A stretch of 64,000 nt of DNA from Pseudomonas sp. NC02 (GTDB lineage Bacteria > Pseudomonadota > Gammaproteobacteria > Pseudomonadales > Pseudomonadaceae). The stretch lies in the NCBI RefSeq assembly GCF_002874965.1, contig NZ_CP025624.1, forward strand, positions 2,294,001-2,358,000. Direction: 5' to 3'. A program made the translations under genes and the position numbers. Position 1 is the stretch's first letter, and every line of letters begins with the position of its first letter. The notes below the pieces were generated by a model. It was not told the origin of the DNA. It worked only from the letters and a program-made list of their open reading frames with translations, and ran no database searches. Positions 9,348 through 18,779 of the stretch are shown piece after piece.

Positions 9348-10022
9348 GTGTCCACCCGCGATTCAGCTGTATTCGCCCACCGTTACCGCGCCTTCCTGTT
9401 CGATATGGATGGCACACTCCTGAACTCCATTGCCGCCGCCGAGCGCGTATGGGCCACCTGGGCTGAACGCCATGGGCTGGATGTCGAGGCCTTTCTGAAG
9501 ACCATCCATGGTGCCCGGGCCATCGATACCATCACCCGCCAGGCGTTGCCCGGTGTGGACGCGCAGGCTGAGGCGCAGTGGATTACCGAGGCTGAACTTG
9601 AGGATGTGGAAGGGGTGGTGGCGATTGCGGGCGCGGTGGAATTCCTCAACGCATTGCCCGGCGATCAATGGGCGCTGGTTACGTCTGCCCCCAAGGCACT
9701 GGCTCTGCGCCGTATGCAGGCGGCCGGGATCAACCCGCCGGCGGTGCTGGTCACCGCGGAGGATGTCGCCAGCGGCAAGCCGGATCCGGCCTGTTATGTG
9801 CTCGGTGCGCAACGGCTGGGAGTACCGGTACAGGACTGCCTGGTGTTTGAGGATGCCAGCGTCGGGATTCGCGCCGGCGAGGCGGCGGGGGCCGATGTGA
9901 TGGTGGTGACGTCGACCCACCTTGTGCCCATGGTCACCGCGCATCCTTCGATTGACGGGTATGAGCGTCTACAGGTTCAGCGGGACGAAGCCGGGCTGTT
10001 GCATCTACAGCGCCTGGCGTAA
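9348..10022 (+). CDS. HAD-superfamily sugar-phosphatase-like hydrolase
   Basis: 224 residues from a GTG at 9348, chosen for the AGAGGAAG site about 10 bases upstream. An earlier GTG at 9321 is possible. HAD motif I is FLFDMDGTLLNS, motif II is LVTSAP, the motif III lysine is in ASGKPDP, and motif IV is VFEDASVGIRAG. The helical cap between motifs I and II fits subfamily IA enzymes such as DOG1/YfbT-type sugar phosphatases. The exact substrate is not readable. Confidence 0.88.
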   Translation: MSTRDSAVFAHRYRAFLFDMDGTLLNSIAAAERVWATWAERHGLDVEAFLKTIHGARAIDTITRQALPGVDAQAEAQWITEAELEDVEGVVAIAGAVEFLNALPGDQWALVTSAPKALALRRMQAAGINPPAVLVTAEDVASGKPDPACYVLGAQRLGVPVQDCLVFEDASVGIRAGEAAGADVMVVTSTHLVPMVTAHPSIDGYERLQVQRDEAGLLHLQRLA

Positions 10023-10025
10023 AAA

Positions 10026-10055
10026 AAGGCCGACCCGGTTACCCGGATCGGCCTT
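10026..10055 (-). terminator. Intrinsic terminator between convergent genes
   Basis: An 8-bp stem (AAGGCCGA with TCGGCCTT) with an inner CCGG pair, followed on the minus strand by a run of seven T. It overlaps the last codons of the minus-strand gene ending at 10039 and also lies just after the HAD stop, so it may serve both directions. Confidence 0.75.
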
Positions 10056-10353
10056 CTTCGTATAGGGGCGGTTCAACGTTGGAGCCGTTTCCAGTCAGCG
10101 TCTGCAGGCGGTTGCCCTTGAGCCCCTGGCGGGACAAGACCATTTCCTTGAGGATTTCGCTGGCAAGCCTGGCAATCGCCTCCGGCCCTCGATGGTGGGC
10201 GCGGACGATGCCGGTCACCGCAAAGTGATCAGCTTCCGGGCCGCTGAGAATCGCGGAAAGCGTGCCATCGGCATGCAGGGTGCAGACGATTTTGTAGCTC
10301 GGCAGGCGCGCTGCCAGTGCTGATTCGATTTCGCTTTTACTCAGTGTGTCCAT
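10039..10353 (-). CDS. Conserved hypothetical protein, 104 residues
   Basis: A soluble, mixed alpha/beta protein starting MDTLSKSEIESAL, with AAAGG about a dozen bases before the ATG. It has no signal peptide, membrane segment or motif I recognise. The centre reads ADGTLSAILSGPEADHFAV. Its stop lies inside a strong terminator. Codon use matches the neighbouring chromosomal genes, so I think it is a real single-gene unit. Confidence 0.65.
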   Translation of the reverse strand: MDTLSKSEIESALAARLPSYKIVCTLHADGTLSAILSGPEADHFAVTGIVRAHHRGPEAIARLASEILKEMVLSRQGLKGNRLQTLTGNGSNVEPPLYEEGRSG

Positions 10354-10512
10354 CAGCGCTACAACCTTTCACCGACCGTGCATGCCCAAGCATAGGTTGT
10401 GTCGCGCAGCTGTAAATACCGGCGATCTGATAGCAACTGCGGCGGCGGTTTCAACCCGCTTGCGGGATACACCGCGCTGGGGCAACGAACTTCAAGATGA
10501 AACCCAAAGCCG

Positions 10513-10773
10513 TCAGGATGAGGCTTTGCGGCGATCACTGTGAGGCGCGCGCCGGCACAGTCTGCGATGGACGGCGACCTGAATGGGCTTGAGGCAGAAG
10601 AAAAACAAGTACGCGCTCAGGAACAGCGTCAGGTCCAGCCATGAGTAGGCTTTGTCGGAGGAACCTTCGATTTCGAACTTGAGGCCATACTCCAGCGCCA
10701 CAAACGCCACGCTGATCAGCGTGACAATCAACCAAGACTTGGATAAGTAAGGCTGTTTAACGGTACGCCTCAT
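10513..10773 (-). CDS. Small two-helix membrane protein
   Basis: 86 residues. The ATG at 10773 has a strong AAGGAG eight bases upstream, whereas the frame further upstream has none. Two hydrophobic helices (LIVTLISVAFVALEYGL and LTLFLSAYLFFFCL) flank a short polar loop, and the tail is Arg/Lys-rich, so the C-terminus is probably cytoplasmic. The function is unknown. It is divergent from the DUF2214 membrane gene, with 170 bases between them. Confidence 0.7.
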   Translation of the reverse strand: MRRTVKQPYLSKSWLIVTLISVAFVALEYGLKFEIEGSSDKAYSWLDLTLFLSAYLFFFCLKPIQVAVHRRLCRRAPHSDRRKASS

Positions 10774-10943
10774 CAACGTGCTCCTTGGCGCGCTGCAGAC
10801 TGTAGGGGATTTGTCACGAGATTCGGCCCTGGAAAACTCCACAAGTTCCCTTTGTTTGCAGGCTGTTTCATGCGTTGAACGCAGCCAGCGACTATTACTG
10901 AGAAGTGTTCCTGCCATGTGTCATACAAAAGGGAGTACGCCTT

Positions 10944-11402
10944 ATGTTGGTTCAGTGGTTTCTTGCAGCAGTCCATTTACTGGCATTCGCCATGGCTTTG
11001 TCGGCCGTGCTTGCGCGTGGCAAGGCATTGCGCGGTGTATCTGATAGTGACCCATCCACCCTGCGCCGCGTATTGATCGCGGACAACATCTGGGGAATCA
11101 GTGCCCTGGTGTTATTGGTAACCGGTGGCCTGCGGGCCTTCGGCGGCTACGAAAAGGGCAGTGATTATTACCTGCACCAGCCGTTGTTTCACGTGAAGAT
11201 GACGCTGCTTGTATTAATTTTGTTACTGGAGCTCGCGCCGATGATTCGCTTTATCAAATGGCGCATCGCGTTGGCGCGTGGCACGCGCCTCGATTTGCAC
11301 CAGGCAGGTCTTTTTGCGCGCATCAGCCATGTGCAGGCGTTACTGCTGGTGCTGATGATGATTGCAGCGAGTGGCATGGCACGCGGTATCGGCCTGGGAT
11401 GA
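10944..11402 (+). CDS. DUF2214-like integral membrane protein
   Basis: 152 residues with four hydrophobic helices: residues 1-22, about 45-63, 81-100 and 130-150. GGGAG precedes the ATG at 10944. The motifs DNIWGISALVLLVTGGLRAF and YYLHQPLFHVKMTLL match the DUF2214/COG3556 family of predicted inner-membrane proteins, some of which resemble cytochrome-b-like four-helix bundles. The role is not known. Confidence 0.78.
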   Translation: MLVQWFLAAVHLLAFAMALSAVLARGKALRGVSDSDPSTLRRVLIADNIWGISALVLLVTGGLRAFGGYEKGSDYYLHQPLFHVKMTLLVLILLLELAPMIRFIKWRIALARGTRLDLHQAGLFARISHVQALLLVLMMIAASGMARGIGLG

Positions 11403-11522
11403 CGCTGGCCTGACGCTGGAACAAGGGAATAGGGCGCGCTGGCCGCGGGAAGCCGCGAACAGGCTGAAAGAGGTTTTCGCCAGCCGTTACAGTGAACGAA
11501 AGGGCTGGCTACTGGAGGCGCT

Positions 11523-11717
11523 TCAAGGTGTCTGGTTTTTATCCGGAGCCGTCAGGCCCGCCTGGATACGTTGGTAGATCTCCTCGCGATGCACGGCAAC
11601 GTCCTTTGGAGCATTGATGCCGATTCTTACTTGCTGGCCGCTAACGCCCAGGATGGTGATCGTGATGTCATCACCGATGTTTATGCTTTCACCGACTTTG
11701 CGGGTGAGTATCAGCAT
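11523..11717 (-). CDS. rsmE: CsrA/RsmE post-transcriptional regulator
   Basis: 64 residues, starting [17 protein letters not shown] with AAGGAG before the ATG. The RNA-binding residues of the CsrA fold are present (Leu4 and Arg44 in [12 protein letters not shown]). The C-terminal tail [11 protein letters not shown] is longer than that of a minimal CsrA and matches RsmE of fluorescent pseudomonads. It dimerises and binds GGA loops near ribosome sites, repressing secondary metabolism and exoproduct genes downstream of Gac signalling. The choice of rsmE over rsmA is by sequence memory. Confidence 0.92.
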   Translation of the reverse strand: MLILTRKVGESINIGDDITITILGVSGQQVRIGINAPKDVAVHREEIYQRIQAGLTAPDKNQTP

Positions 11718-11965
11718 GGACTTCTCCTTGATTGCTTTGAAGGACACATGTTTCAGACAGGGCAGATGTCGGATGTGTGTAGCTTACTGCGAAGCGCTTC
11801 CCTGTGGCTGCCTCTTTTAGGACGCATAGAGGCGGCATTAATTCCCATGCCGCCATCATACAGGTCTGCGATACATCATTCGCATTGTTTAAGCCAACGT
11901 TTATGACGGCCAGAATAGACAGTGAATGATAAAGTCGCCTCTTTGATCCTCTAAGGAGCAGGGTA

Positions 11966-12358
11966 GTGCGTAAAGTAGCGATGGCAATTGCGGTGTTGGC
12001 ATTGGCCGGTTGCGGTGAAGGTAAAAGTGTCGACGCCCCCAAGGCCAGGCCTGCCGTTGCCGAGGCGCCCGCCCAGGCGCAACCTGCGGTCGGCGCGATC
12101 GCCTCTCAAGAGTGGGATGTATGGGTGGGGCCGCCGGATCACAAGCTGCAGGCGATGACTGACCTGACCGCGTGGTTGCTGGAACACGGTTTCAGTTTCT
12201 ATCTGGCGAAGGAAGACGGTAAGGACCAGGTGCTGCTGGGCCCATTCAGCACCAAGGCCGAGGCCGAGGCGAAACAAGCGCAGTTGACCGAGAAACTGGC
12301 CACTGCGAAGAAGAATGACACGGTGTCCGAGGTCATCGAACACAAGGTTGCGCAGTAA
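11966..12358 (+). CDS. SPOR-domain lipoprotein
   Basis: 130 residues from a GTG at 11966 with AAGGAG six bases upstream. The lipobox LALAGC is near residue 16. An Ala/Pro-rich linker follows, then a SPOR repeat (residues about 50-125) with YLAKEDGKDQVLLGPFSTKAEA split over two strands. It is probably anchored to a membrane with the SPOR domain binding septal peptidoglycan. It is a single gene ending in an intrinsic terminator. Confidence 0.82.
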   Translation: MRKVAMAIAVLALAGCGEGKSVDAPKARPAVAEAPAQAQPAVGAIASQEWDVWVGPPDHKLQAMTDLTAWLLEHGFSFYLAKEDGKDQVLLGPFSTKAEAEAKQAQLTEKLATAKKNDTVSEVIEHKVAQ

Positions 12359-12368
12359 AGAGTCGACA

Positions 12369-12398
12369 AGCGGGAGGCCATGGCGCTCCCGCTTTTTT
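12369..12398 (+). terminator. Rho-independent terminator after the SPOR lipoprotein
   Basis: The stem AGCGGGAG pairs with CTCCCGCT across a 9-base loop and is followed by six T. It lies 10 bases after the stop at 12358 and 4 bases before the stop of the convergent endonuclease gene. Confidence 0.85.
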
Positions 12399-12401
12399 CG
12401 T

Positions 12402-13091
12402 TCAGCCGCAGGCTTTCAAGTTCACCGGGCCGACAAATTCATTGCCGCGCCCCATCACGCACGCCACGGTTTGATTGCGCTGGCGTTCCCAGGGCTGTAC
12501 CGGGTAGGTCTTGTTCCAGGCTTCATACAGCTGGCGATCCTGTTTCGACAAGCGCAGGCCATACTGCTTACTCATATAGAAATAGGTTCGGGCGATCATG
12601 CCGCGAATGGAAGGGCGGGGCATGACCTTCTTGGCCTTGAAGTCCACCTGGGTCAGGCATGATCCATATTGGCCGCTTTGTACCGGCAGCCAGCCAAAAC
12701 TGAAATTGTTTCGGTCGCCATTCACCTCGCCGATGCTCGGCACCAGGTTGTGCAGGTCGGCTTCGGCCCGCTTGTAGACCGCGTCCTTGCGGGTGCAGTT
12801 CTTGCGCCCGCCATCCTGCCAGCACTGGCGCTGATGGCCGATCTGCCAGGCCGGAACAATGTGTTCCCATTCAATACGTGCCGCCCGGTTGGCGTTTTTG
12901 CGCGGGATATAGCCGCAGGCTTTCAGGTCTACCCGGTTGCCGTTGTATTTGCAGCCGCAATAGAACTCCGTGGATTGCGGTTCATACAGTTTCCAGGCGA
13001 TTTTCTTGGCTTCGCTGAATGTCCTGGGGGCTTGGGCTTGAGCGGTAACAGCAAAAAACACACACAACAGACTGATAAAACGGACACTCAT
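12402..13091 (-). CDS. endA: Endonuclease I family DNase, exported
   Basis: 229 residues. A signal peptide of about 20 residues (FISLLCVFFAVTAQA) leads a His-Me finger nuclease of the EndA/Vvn type. The core IEWEHIVPAWQ contains the metal/catalytic His, with ADLHNLVPSIGEVNGDRNNF following. Eight cysteines in pairs fit a disulfide-stabilised periplasmic or secreted enzyme. The ATG at 13091 has AGGAAG upstream, overlapping the end of the DUF1654 gene. The two form an operon behind a LexA box, which suggests induction by DNA damage. Confidence 0.9.
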   Translation of the reverse strand: MSVRFISLLCVFFAVTAQAQAPRTFSEAKKIAWKLYEPQSTEFYCGCKYNGNRVDLKACGYIPRKNANRAARIEWEHIVPAWQIGHQRQCWQDGGRKNCTRKDAVYKRAEADLHNLVPSIGEVNGDRNNFSFGWLPVQSGQYGSCLTQVDFKAKKVMPRPSIRGMIARTYFYMSKQYGLRLSKQDRQLYEAWNKTYPVQPWERQRNQTVACVMGRGNEFVGPVNLKACG

Positions 13092-13095
13092 TGAC

Positions 13096-13347
13096 TCAAT
13101 CTTCCTTCGGCACAACCCAGAAAATCTGCACGCCACCGTCATCGCGATAGGCGAGGGTGACGTTGTCGTTTTCTGCGATCTCCTCCAGTAGTCGTGCCCA
13201 CTCGTCTTCCGGTTCCTCCGGCAAACGGAAGATCAACGCCGCCTTGTTCTTCTGGGCGTTGGTGGAATTGATGATTTTTTGCACGCGAACGGCCAGTCGT
13301 TGGTAGGCATCAGGAGGTGTTGGTGCTGCGGAAGAGGGCTTTGCCAC
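13096..13347 (-). CDS. DUF1654 protein
   Basis: 83 residues from a GTG at 13347 preceded by AAGGAA. The longer frame to 13398 crosses the promoter. The core YQRLAVRVQKIINSTNAQK, ALIFRLPEEPEDEWARLLEE and a C-terminal beta stretch ending IFWVVP match DUF1654, a small Pseudomonas family also found in phages. Its stop is 4 bases before endA, so it is cotranscribed with the nuclease. The LexA site directly upstream suggests an SOS role. The mechanism is unknown. Confidence 0.8.
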   Translation of the reverse strand: MAKPSSAAPTPPDAYQRLAVRVQKIINSTNAQKNKAALIFRLPEEPEDEWARLLEEIAENDNVTLAYRDDGGVQIFWVVPKED

Positions 13348-13365
13348 GGAGTATTCCTTATTAGG

Positions 13366-13381
13366 CTGTACGTGCATACAG
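13366..13381 (-). promoter_or_regulatory. LexA (SOS) box
   Basis: CTGTACGTGCATACAG has both invariant half sites of the gamma-proteobacterial LexA operator (CTGT-N8-ACAG). It is 19 bases upstream of the DUF1654 GTG and overlaps a possible -10 (TACTGT), with TTGCGA as -35 on the minus strand. This is the position expected for repression. Confidence 0.75.
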
Positions 13382-13514
13382 TATTTAACTGTGGGCAATT
13401 TCGCAACTGCTTAAAATTCAAGAATTTCTTCTGACAGTGGTTTTGCCGATTTGGTGTAGGAACGCTTTGTTTTTCAAAGGTTTTTTGCGCGGGGGTAAAG
13501 CGGAGGAAATCAGA

Positions 13515-13540
13515 CCCGCTCGCGGTACGCCACGAGCGGG
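13515..13540 (-). terminator. Hairpin downstream of ansB
   Basis: CCCGCTCG pairs with CGAGCGGG over a 10-base loop, about 36 bases past the ansB stop. On the minus strand only a short mixed T tract follows, so termination may be weak. It may instead protect the mRNA end. Confidence 0.45.
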
Positions 13541-13575
13541 ATGGCCCAACCGTTGCCGGCCGGGCCCGGGAGCGA

Positions 13576-15053
<1,478 letters not shown>

Positions 15054-15105
15054 TTGACAAATCTCGACAAGCTTCTCATAGTTTGACCTAACGCAAACGT
15101 TTGCG
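15054..15105 (+). promoter_or_regulatory. rbs promoter and RbsR operator
   Basis: A consensus-like -35 TTGACA (15054-15059) and a weak -10 CATAGT (15077-15082) at 17-base spacing predict a start near 15089. Immediately downstream is the perfect 14-bp palindrome CGCAAACGTTTGCG (15092-15105), the classic form of a LacI-family operator. RbsR, encoded in the operon, would block transcription here until ribose binds. The rbsB leader is about 140 bases. Confidence 0.78.
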
Positions 15106-15230
15106 AGATGTTTCACGGGGTGCTCTTCGAGTGTCGTGAAAGCTCGTATCAGCCGCCCGGGTGGGTTGGCTGCCGAAGCGTTCTTCGGTGCAAGCGTTGC
15201 TCACAATAATCATAAGATCGGAGTGAACCC

Positions 15231-16190
15231 ATGAAGCTGCCATTTGCTGGACGTCTTCTTGCTGTCGCTGTGCTTGCTGCCGCATCCGCTGCGCTGCCTC
15301 TTTCCTCTGCATTTGCTGCCGAGACCGCCGCCAAACCCAAGGTCGGCCTGGTCATGAAATCCCTCGCCAACGAATTCTTCGTCACCATGCAGGACGGTGC
15401 CAAGGAATACCAGAAAGCCCACGCCGCCGACTTCGACATGATCACCAACGGGATCAAGAACGAAACCGATACCAGTGCACAGATCGATATCGTCAATCAG
15501 ATGATCCTGTCCAAGGTTGACGCGATCGTCATTGCTCCCGCCGATTCGAAAGCCTTGGTCACCGTGCTGAAAAAGGCCTCCGACAAAGGCATCAAGATCG
15601 TCAACATCGACAACCGTCTTGATGTGGATGTACTGAAAAGCAAAAACCTTGATATCCCGTTCGTAGGTCCAGACAACCGCAAGGGCGCGCGCCTGGTCGG
15701 TGAAGAACTGGCCAAGCACCTCACCAAGGGTGACCAGGTTGGCATCATCGAAGGTGTGTCCACCACCACCAACGCCCAGCAGCGTACCGCTGGCTTCAAG
15801 GACGCGATGGATGCCGCCGGCATGAAGATCGTCTCCACCCAATCCGGTGAGTGGGAAATCGACAAGGGCAACGCGATTGCCGCTGCCATGCTCCAGGCAA
15901 ACCCGAACATCAAGGCACTGCTGGCCGGTAACGACAACATGGCACTGGGCGCAGTATCCGCCGTACGTGGCGCCGGCAAGGCTGGCAAGGTGCTGGTCGT
16001 AGGCTACGACAACATCGAGGCCATCAAGCCGATGCTGCAGGACGGCCGTGTCCTGGCCACCGCCGACCAGGCTGCTGCCCAGCAAGCCGTTTTCGGTATC
16101 CAGAACGCTCTGAAGCTGGTCAAGGGTGAAAAAGTCGATGCCGTGGATGGCATGATCGAAACCCCGGTCGAACTCATCCTCAAGAAGTAA
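15231..16190 (+). CDS. rbsB: D-ribose-binding periplasmic protein
   Basis: 319 residues with a signal peptide (cleavage near SAFA-AE). Mature protein features of type I sugar-binding proteins are visible: VGLVMKSLANEFFVTMQDGAKEY split over two blocks, a VPFVGPDN-like FVGPDNRKGARL, GDQVGIIEGVSTTTNAQQR and VLVVGYDNIEAIKPM. It captures ribose and delivers it to RbsAC. It is the first gene of the operon, and a strong hairpin follows its stop, which should raise its mRNA level above that of the permease genes. Confidence 0.95.
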   Translation: MKLPFAGRLLAVAVLAAASAALPLSSAFAAETAAKPKVGLVMKSLANEFFVTMQDGAKEYQKAHAADFDMITNGIKNETDTSAQIDIVNQMILSKVDAIVIAPADSKALVTVLKKASDKGIKIVNIDNRLDVDVLKSKNLDIPFVGPDNRKGARLVGEELAKHLTKGDQVGIIEGVSTTTNAQQRTAGFKDAMDAAGMKIVSTQSGEWEIDKGNAIAAAMLQANPNIKALLAGNDNMALGAVSAVRGAGKAGKVLVVGYDNIEAIKPMLQDGRVLATADQAAAQQAVFGIQNALKLVKGEKVDAVDGMIETPVELILKK

Positions 16191-16210
16191 TTCCCCGGCA
16201 GCACAAAACA

Positions 16211-16234
16211 GCGTCCGCTCACCCGAGCGGACGC
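16211..16234 (+). other. Hairpin in the rbsB-rbsA gap
   Basis: A perfect 10-bp stem, GCGTCCGCTC with GAGCGGACGC, and an ACCC loop, without a T tract. It ends 2 bases before the rbsA ribosome site (GGAG). In binding-protein transport operons such hairpins stabilise the upstream mRNA, favouring high RbsB. It could also reduce rbsA translation. Confidence 0.65.
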
Positions 16235-16248
16235 CTGGAGACGTTCCT

Positions 16249-17802
16249 ATGTCATCTTCCGCACCGAACGCTGTCCTCTCGGTCAGCGGTATCGGCAAGA
16301 CCTATGCCCAACCGGTTCTGTCCGACATCACCCTGACGCTCAATCGTGGGGAGGTGTTGGCGCTTACCGGTGAGAATGGCGCGGGGAAAAGCACCCTGTC
16401 GAAAATCATCGGCGGGCTGGTCACCCCGACCGACGGCCAGATGCAGTTCAATGGCCAGGCCTACACGCCAGGCAGCCGGACCCAGGCTGAAGAGCAGGGC
16501 ATCCGCATGGTCATGCAGGAGCTTAACCTGCTGCCAACCCTGACGGTCGCTGAAAACCTGTTCCTCGATAACCTGCCCAGCCACGGTGGCTGGATCAGCC
16601 GCAAGCAACTGCGCAAGGCCGCCATTGAAGCCATGGCCCAGGTCGGCCTGGACGCTATCGACCCGGACACCCTGGTCGGCAGCCTCGGCATCGGCCACCA
16701 ACAGATGGTCGAGATCGCCCGCAACCTGATTGGCGATTGCCACGTACTGATCCTCGACGAACCCACAGCGATGCTGACCGCCCGTGAAGTCGAGATGCTG
16801 TTCGAACAAATCACCCGCCTGCAGGCCCGGGGCGTGGCGATTATCTATATTTCCCACCGGCTCGAAGAACTGGCCCGGGTTGCCCAGCGCATTGCGGTGC
16901 TGCGCGACGGCAAGCTGGTGTGTGTCGAGCCGATGGCCAACTACAACAGTGAGCAACTGGTCACGCTGATGGTGGGCCGCGAACTGGGCGAGAAAATCGA
17001 CCTGGGCCCGCGCACCATCGGCGCGCCGCTGTTGACGGTAAAAGGCCTGACCCGCTCGGACAAGGTCCGCGACGTGTCGTTTGAAGTGCGTGCCGGCGAA
17101 ATCTACGGCATCTCCGGCCTGATCGGTGCGGGTCGTACGGAATTGCTGCGCCTGATCTTCGGCGCCGACCTGGCCGACAGCGGCACCGTGGCCCTGGGCA
17201 CACCGGCGCAAGTCGTCAGCATTCGCTCGCCCGTCGACGCGGTTAGCCATGGCATCGCCCTGATCACTGAGGACCGCAAGGGCGAAGGCCTGCTGCTGAC
17301 CCAATCCATCGGCGCCAACATTGCCTTGGGCAACATGCCGAAGGTGTCCAGCGGTGGCCTGGTGAACAGTCGTGACGAAACGGCCTTGGCCAAGCGCCAG
17401 GTCGACGCCATGCGTATCCGCAGTTCCAGTCCGGCGCAGCTGGTGTCCGAGCTGTCGGGTGGCAACCAGCAGAAGGTGGTGATTGGCCGCTGGCTGGAGC
17501 GCGATTGCGCGGTGATGCTGTTCGATGAACCGACCCGAGGCATCGACGTCGGCGCCAAATTCGATATCTATGCGTTGCTCGGCGACCTGACCCGCCAGGG
17601 CAAGGCGCTGGTGGTGGTGTCCAGCGACCTGCGTGAGTTGATGCTGATCTGCGACCGCATCGGTGTACTTTCCGCCGGGCGCCTGATCGAGACCTTCGAG
17701 CGCGACAGCTGGACCCAGGACGAATTGCTTGCCGCTGCTTTTGCCGGCTATCAGAAACGTGATGCGCTGCTCAACGACGCAGCGCCTAGGAATACCCCAT
17801 GA
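16249..17802 (+). CDS. rbsA: Ribose ABC transporter, double ATPase subunit
   Basis: 517 residues made of two ABC domains. In domain 1, Walker A is TGENGAGKST, the signature region is LGIGHQQMVEIARNL and Walker B is LILDEPTAML. In domain 2, the P-loop is degenerate (GLIGAGRTELL), the signature is LSGGNQQKV and Walker B is VMLFDEPTRGIDVG. This asymmetry is normal for CUT2 sugar importers. It powers ribose import with RbsC, and its stop overlaps the rbsC start by 4 bases. Confidence 0.95.
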   Translation: MSSSAPNAVLSVSGIGKTYAQPVLSDITLTLNRGEVLALTGENGAGKSTLSKIIGGLVTPTDGQMQFNGQAYTPGSRTQAEEQGIRMVMQELNLLPTLTVAENLFLDNLPSHGGWISRKQLRKAAIEAMAQVGLDAIDPDTLVGSLGIGHQQMVEIARNLIGDCHVLILDEPTAMLTAREVEMLFEQITRLQARGVAIIYISHRLEELARVAQRIAVLRDGKLVCVEPMANYNSEQLVTLMVGRELGEKIDLGPRTIGAPLLTVKGLTRSDKVRDVSFEVRAGEIYGISGLIGAGRTELLRLIFGADLADSGTVALGTPAQVVSIRSPVDAVSHGIALITEDRKGEGLLLTQSIGANIALGNMPKVSSGGLVNSRDETALAKRQVDAMRIRSSSPAQLVSELSGGNQQKVVIGRWLERDCAVMLFDEPTRGIDVGAKFDIYALLGDLTRQGKALVVVSSDLRELMLICDRIGVLSAGRLIETFERDSWTQDELLAAAFAGYQKRDALLNDAAPRNTP

Positions 17803-18776
17803 AAACCACTTCCTCCCCCGCAAAACGTGGCGGCAACTTCTATGGCCTGGGCACCTACCTGGGCCTGGCCGGCGCCTTGCTGGCGATGATTGCGCTGTTC
17901 TCGTTCCTGAGCGACCACTTCCTCTCGTACGACACCTTCAGCACCCTGGCCAACCAGATTCCCGACCTGATGGTGTTGGCAGTCGGCATGACCTTCGTGC
18001 TGATCATCGGCGGCATCGACCTGTCGGTAGGCTCCGTGCTGGCCCTGGCCGCATCGGCCGTCAGCGTGGCGATTCTCGGCTGGGGCTGGAGTGTGTTGCC
18101 GGCAGCCGTACTGGGCATGGGCTGCGCCGCGTTGGCCGGGACCATTACCGGTTCGATCACAGTGGCCTGGCGGATCCCGTCGTTCATCGTGTCCCTCGGC
18201 GTGCTGGAAATGGCGCGCGGCGTGGCGTACCAGATGACCGGCTCGCGTACCGCATACATCGGTGATTCGTTTGCCTGGCTGTCCAACCCGGTGGCCTTCG
18301 GCATTTCACCTTCGTTCATCATCGCGTTGCTGGTGATCATCGCCGCGCAGCTGGTGCTGACCCGTACCGTGTTCGGTCGCTACCTGATCGGCATTGGCAC
18401 CAACGAAGAGGCCGTGCGCCTGGCGGGTATCAATCCCAAGCCCTACAAGATCCTGGTGTTCAGCCTGATGGGCCTGCTGGCGGGTGTAGCGGCGCTGTTC
18501 CAGATTTCGCGCCTGGAAGCGGCCGATCCCAACGCCGGTTCCGGCCTGGAGCTGCAAGTGATCGCTGCGGTAGTGATCGGTGGCACCAGCCTGATGGGCG
18601 GGCGTGGCTCGGTCATCAGTACCTTCTTCGGCGTGCTGATCATCTCGGTACTGGCGGCAGGGCTGGCGCAGATTGGCGCCACCGAGCCGACCAAACGTAT
18701 CATCACCGGTGCCGTGATCGTGATCGCGGTGGTGCTCGATACTTACCGCAGCCAGCGCGCCAGTCGGCGAGCCTGA
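17799..18776 (+). CDS. rbsC: Ribose ABC transporter permease
   Basis: 325 residues, mostly hydrophobic, with about eight to ten helices. Conserved CUT2 permease elements are visible: LIIGGIDLSVGSVLALAAS, GTNEEAVRLAGINPKPYK (the coupling loop that contacts RbsA), AVVIGGTSLMGGRGS and a final TYRSQRASRR tail. It overlaps rbsA by 4 bases and is 3 bases from rbsR, so the operon is tightly coupled. Confidence 0.95.
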   Translation: MKTTSSPAKRGGNFYGLGTYLGLAGALLAMIALFSFLSDHFLSYDTFSTLANQIPDLMVLAVGMTFVLIIGGIDLSVGSVLALAASAVSVAILGWGWSVLPAAVLGMGCAALAGTITGSITVAWRIPSFIVSLGVLEMARGVAYQMTGSRTAYIGDSFAWLSNPVAFGISPSFIIALLVIIAAQLVLTRTVFGRYLIGIGTNEEAVRLAGINPKPYKILVFSLMGLLAGVAALFQISRLEAADPNAGSGLELQVIAAVVIGGTSLMGGRGSVISTFFGVLIISVLAAGLAQIGATEPTKRIITGAVIVIAVVLDTYRSQRASRRA

Positions 18777-18779
18777 GCC

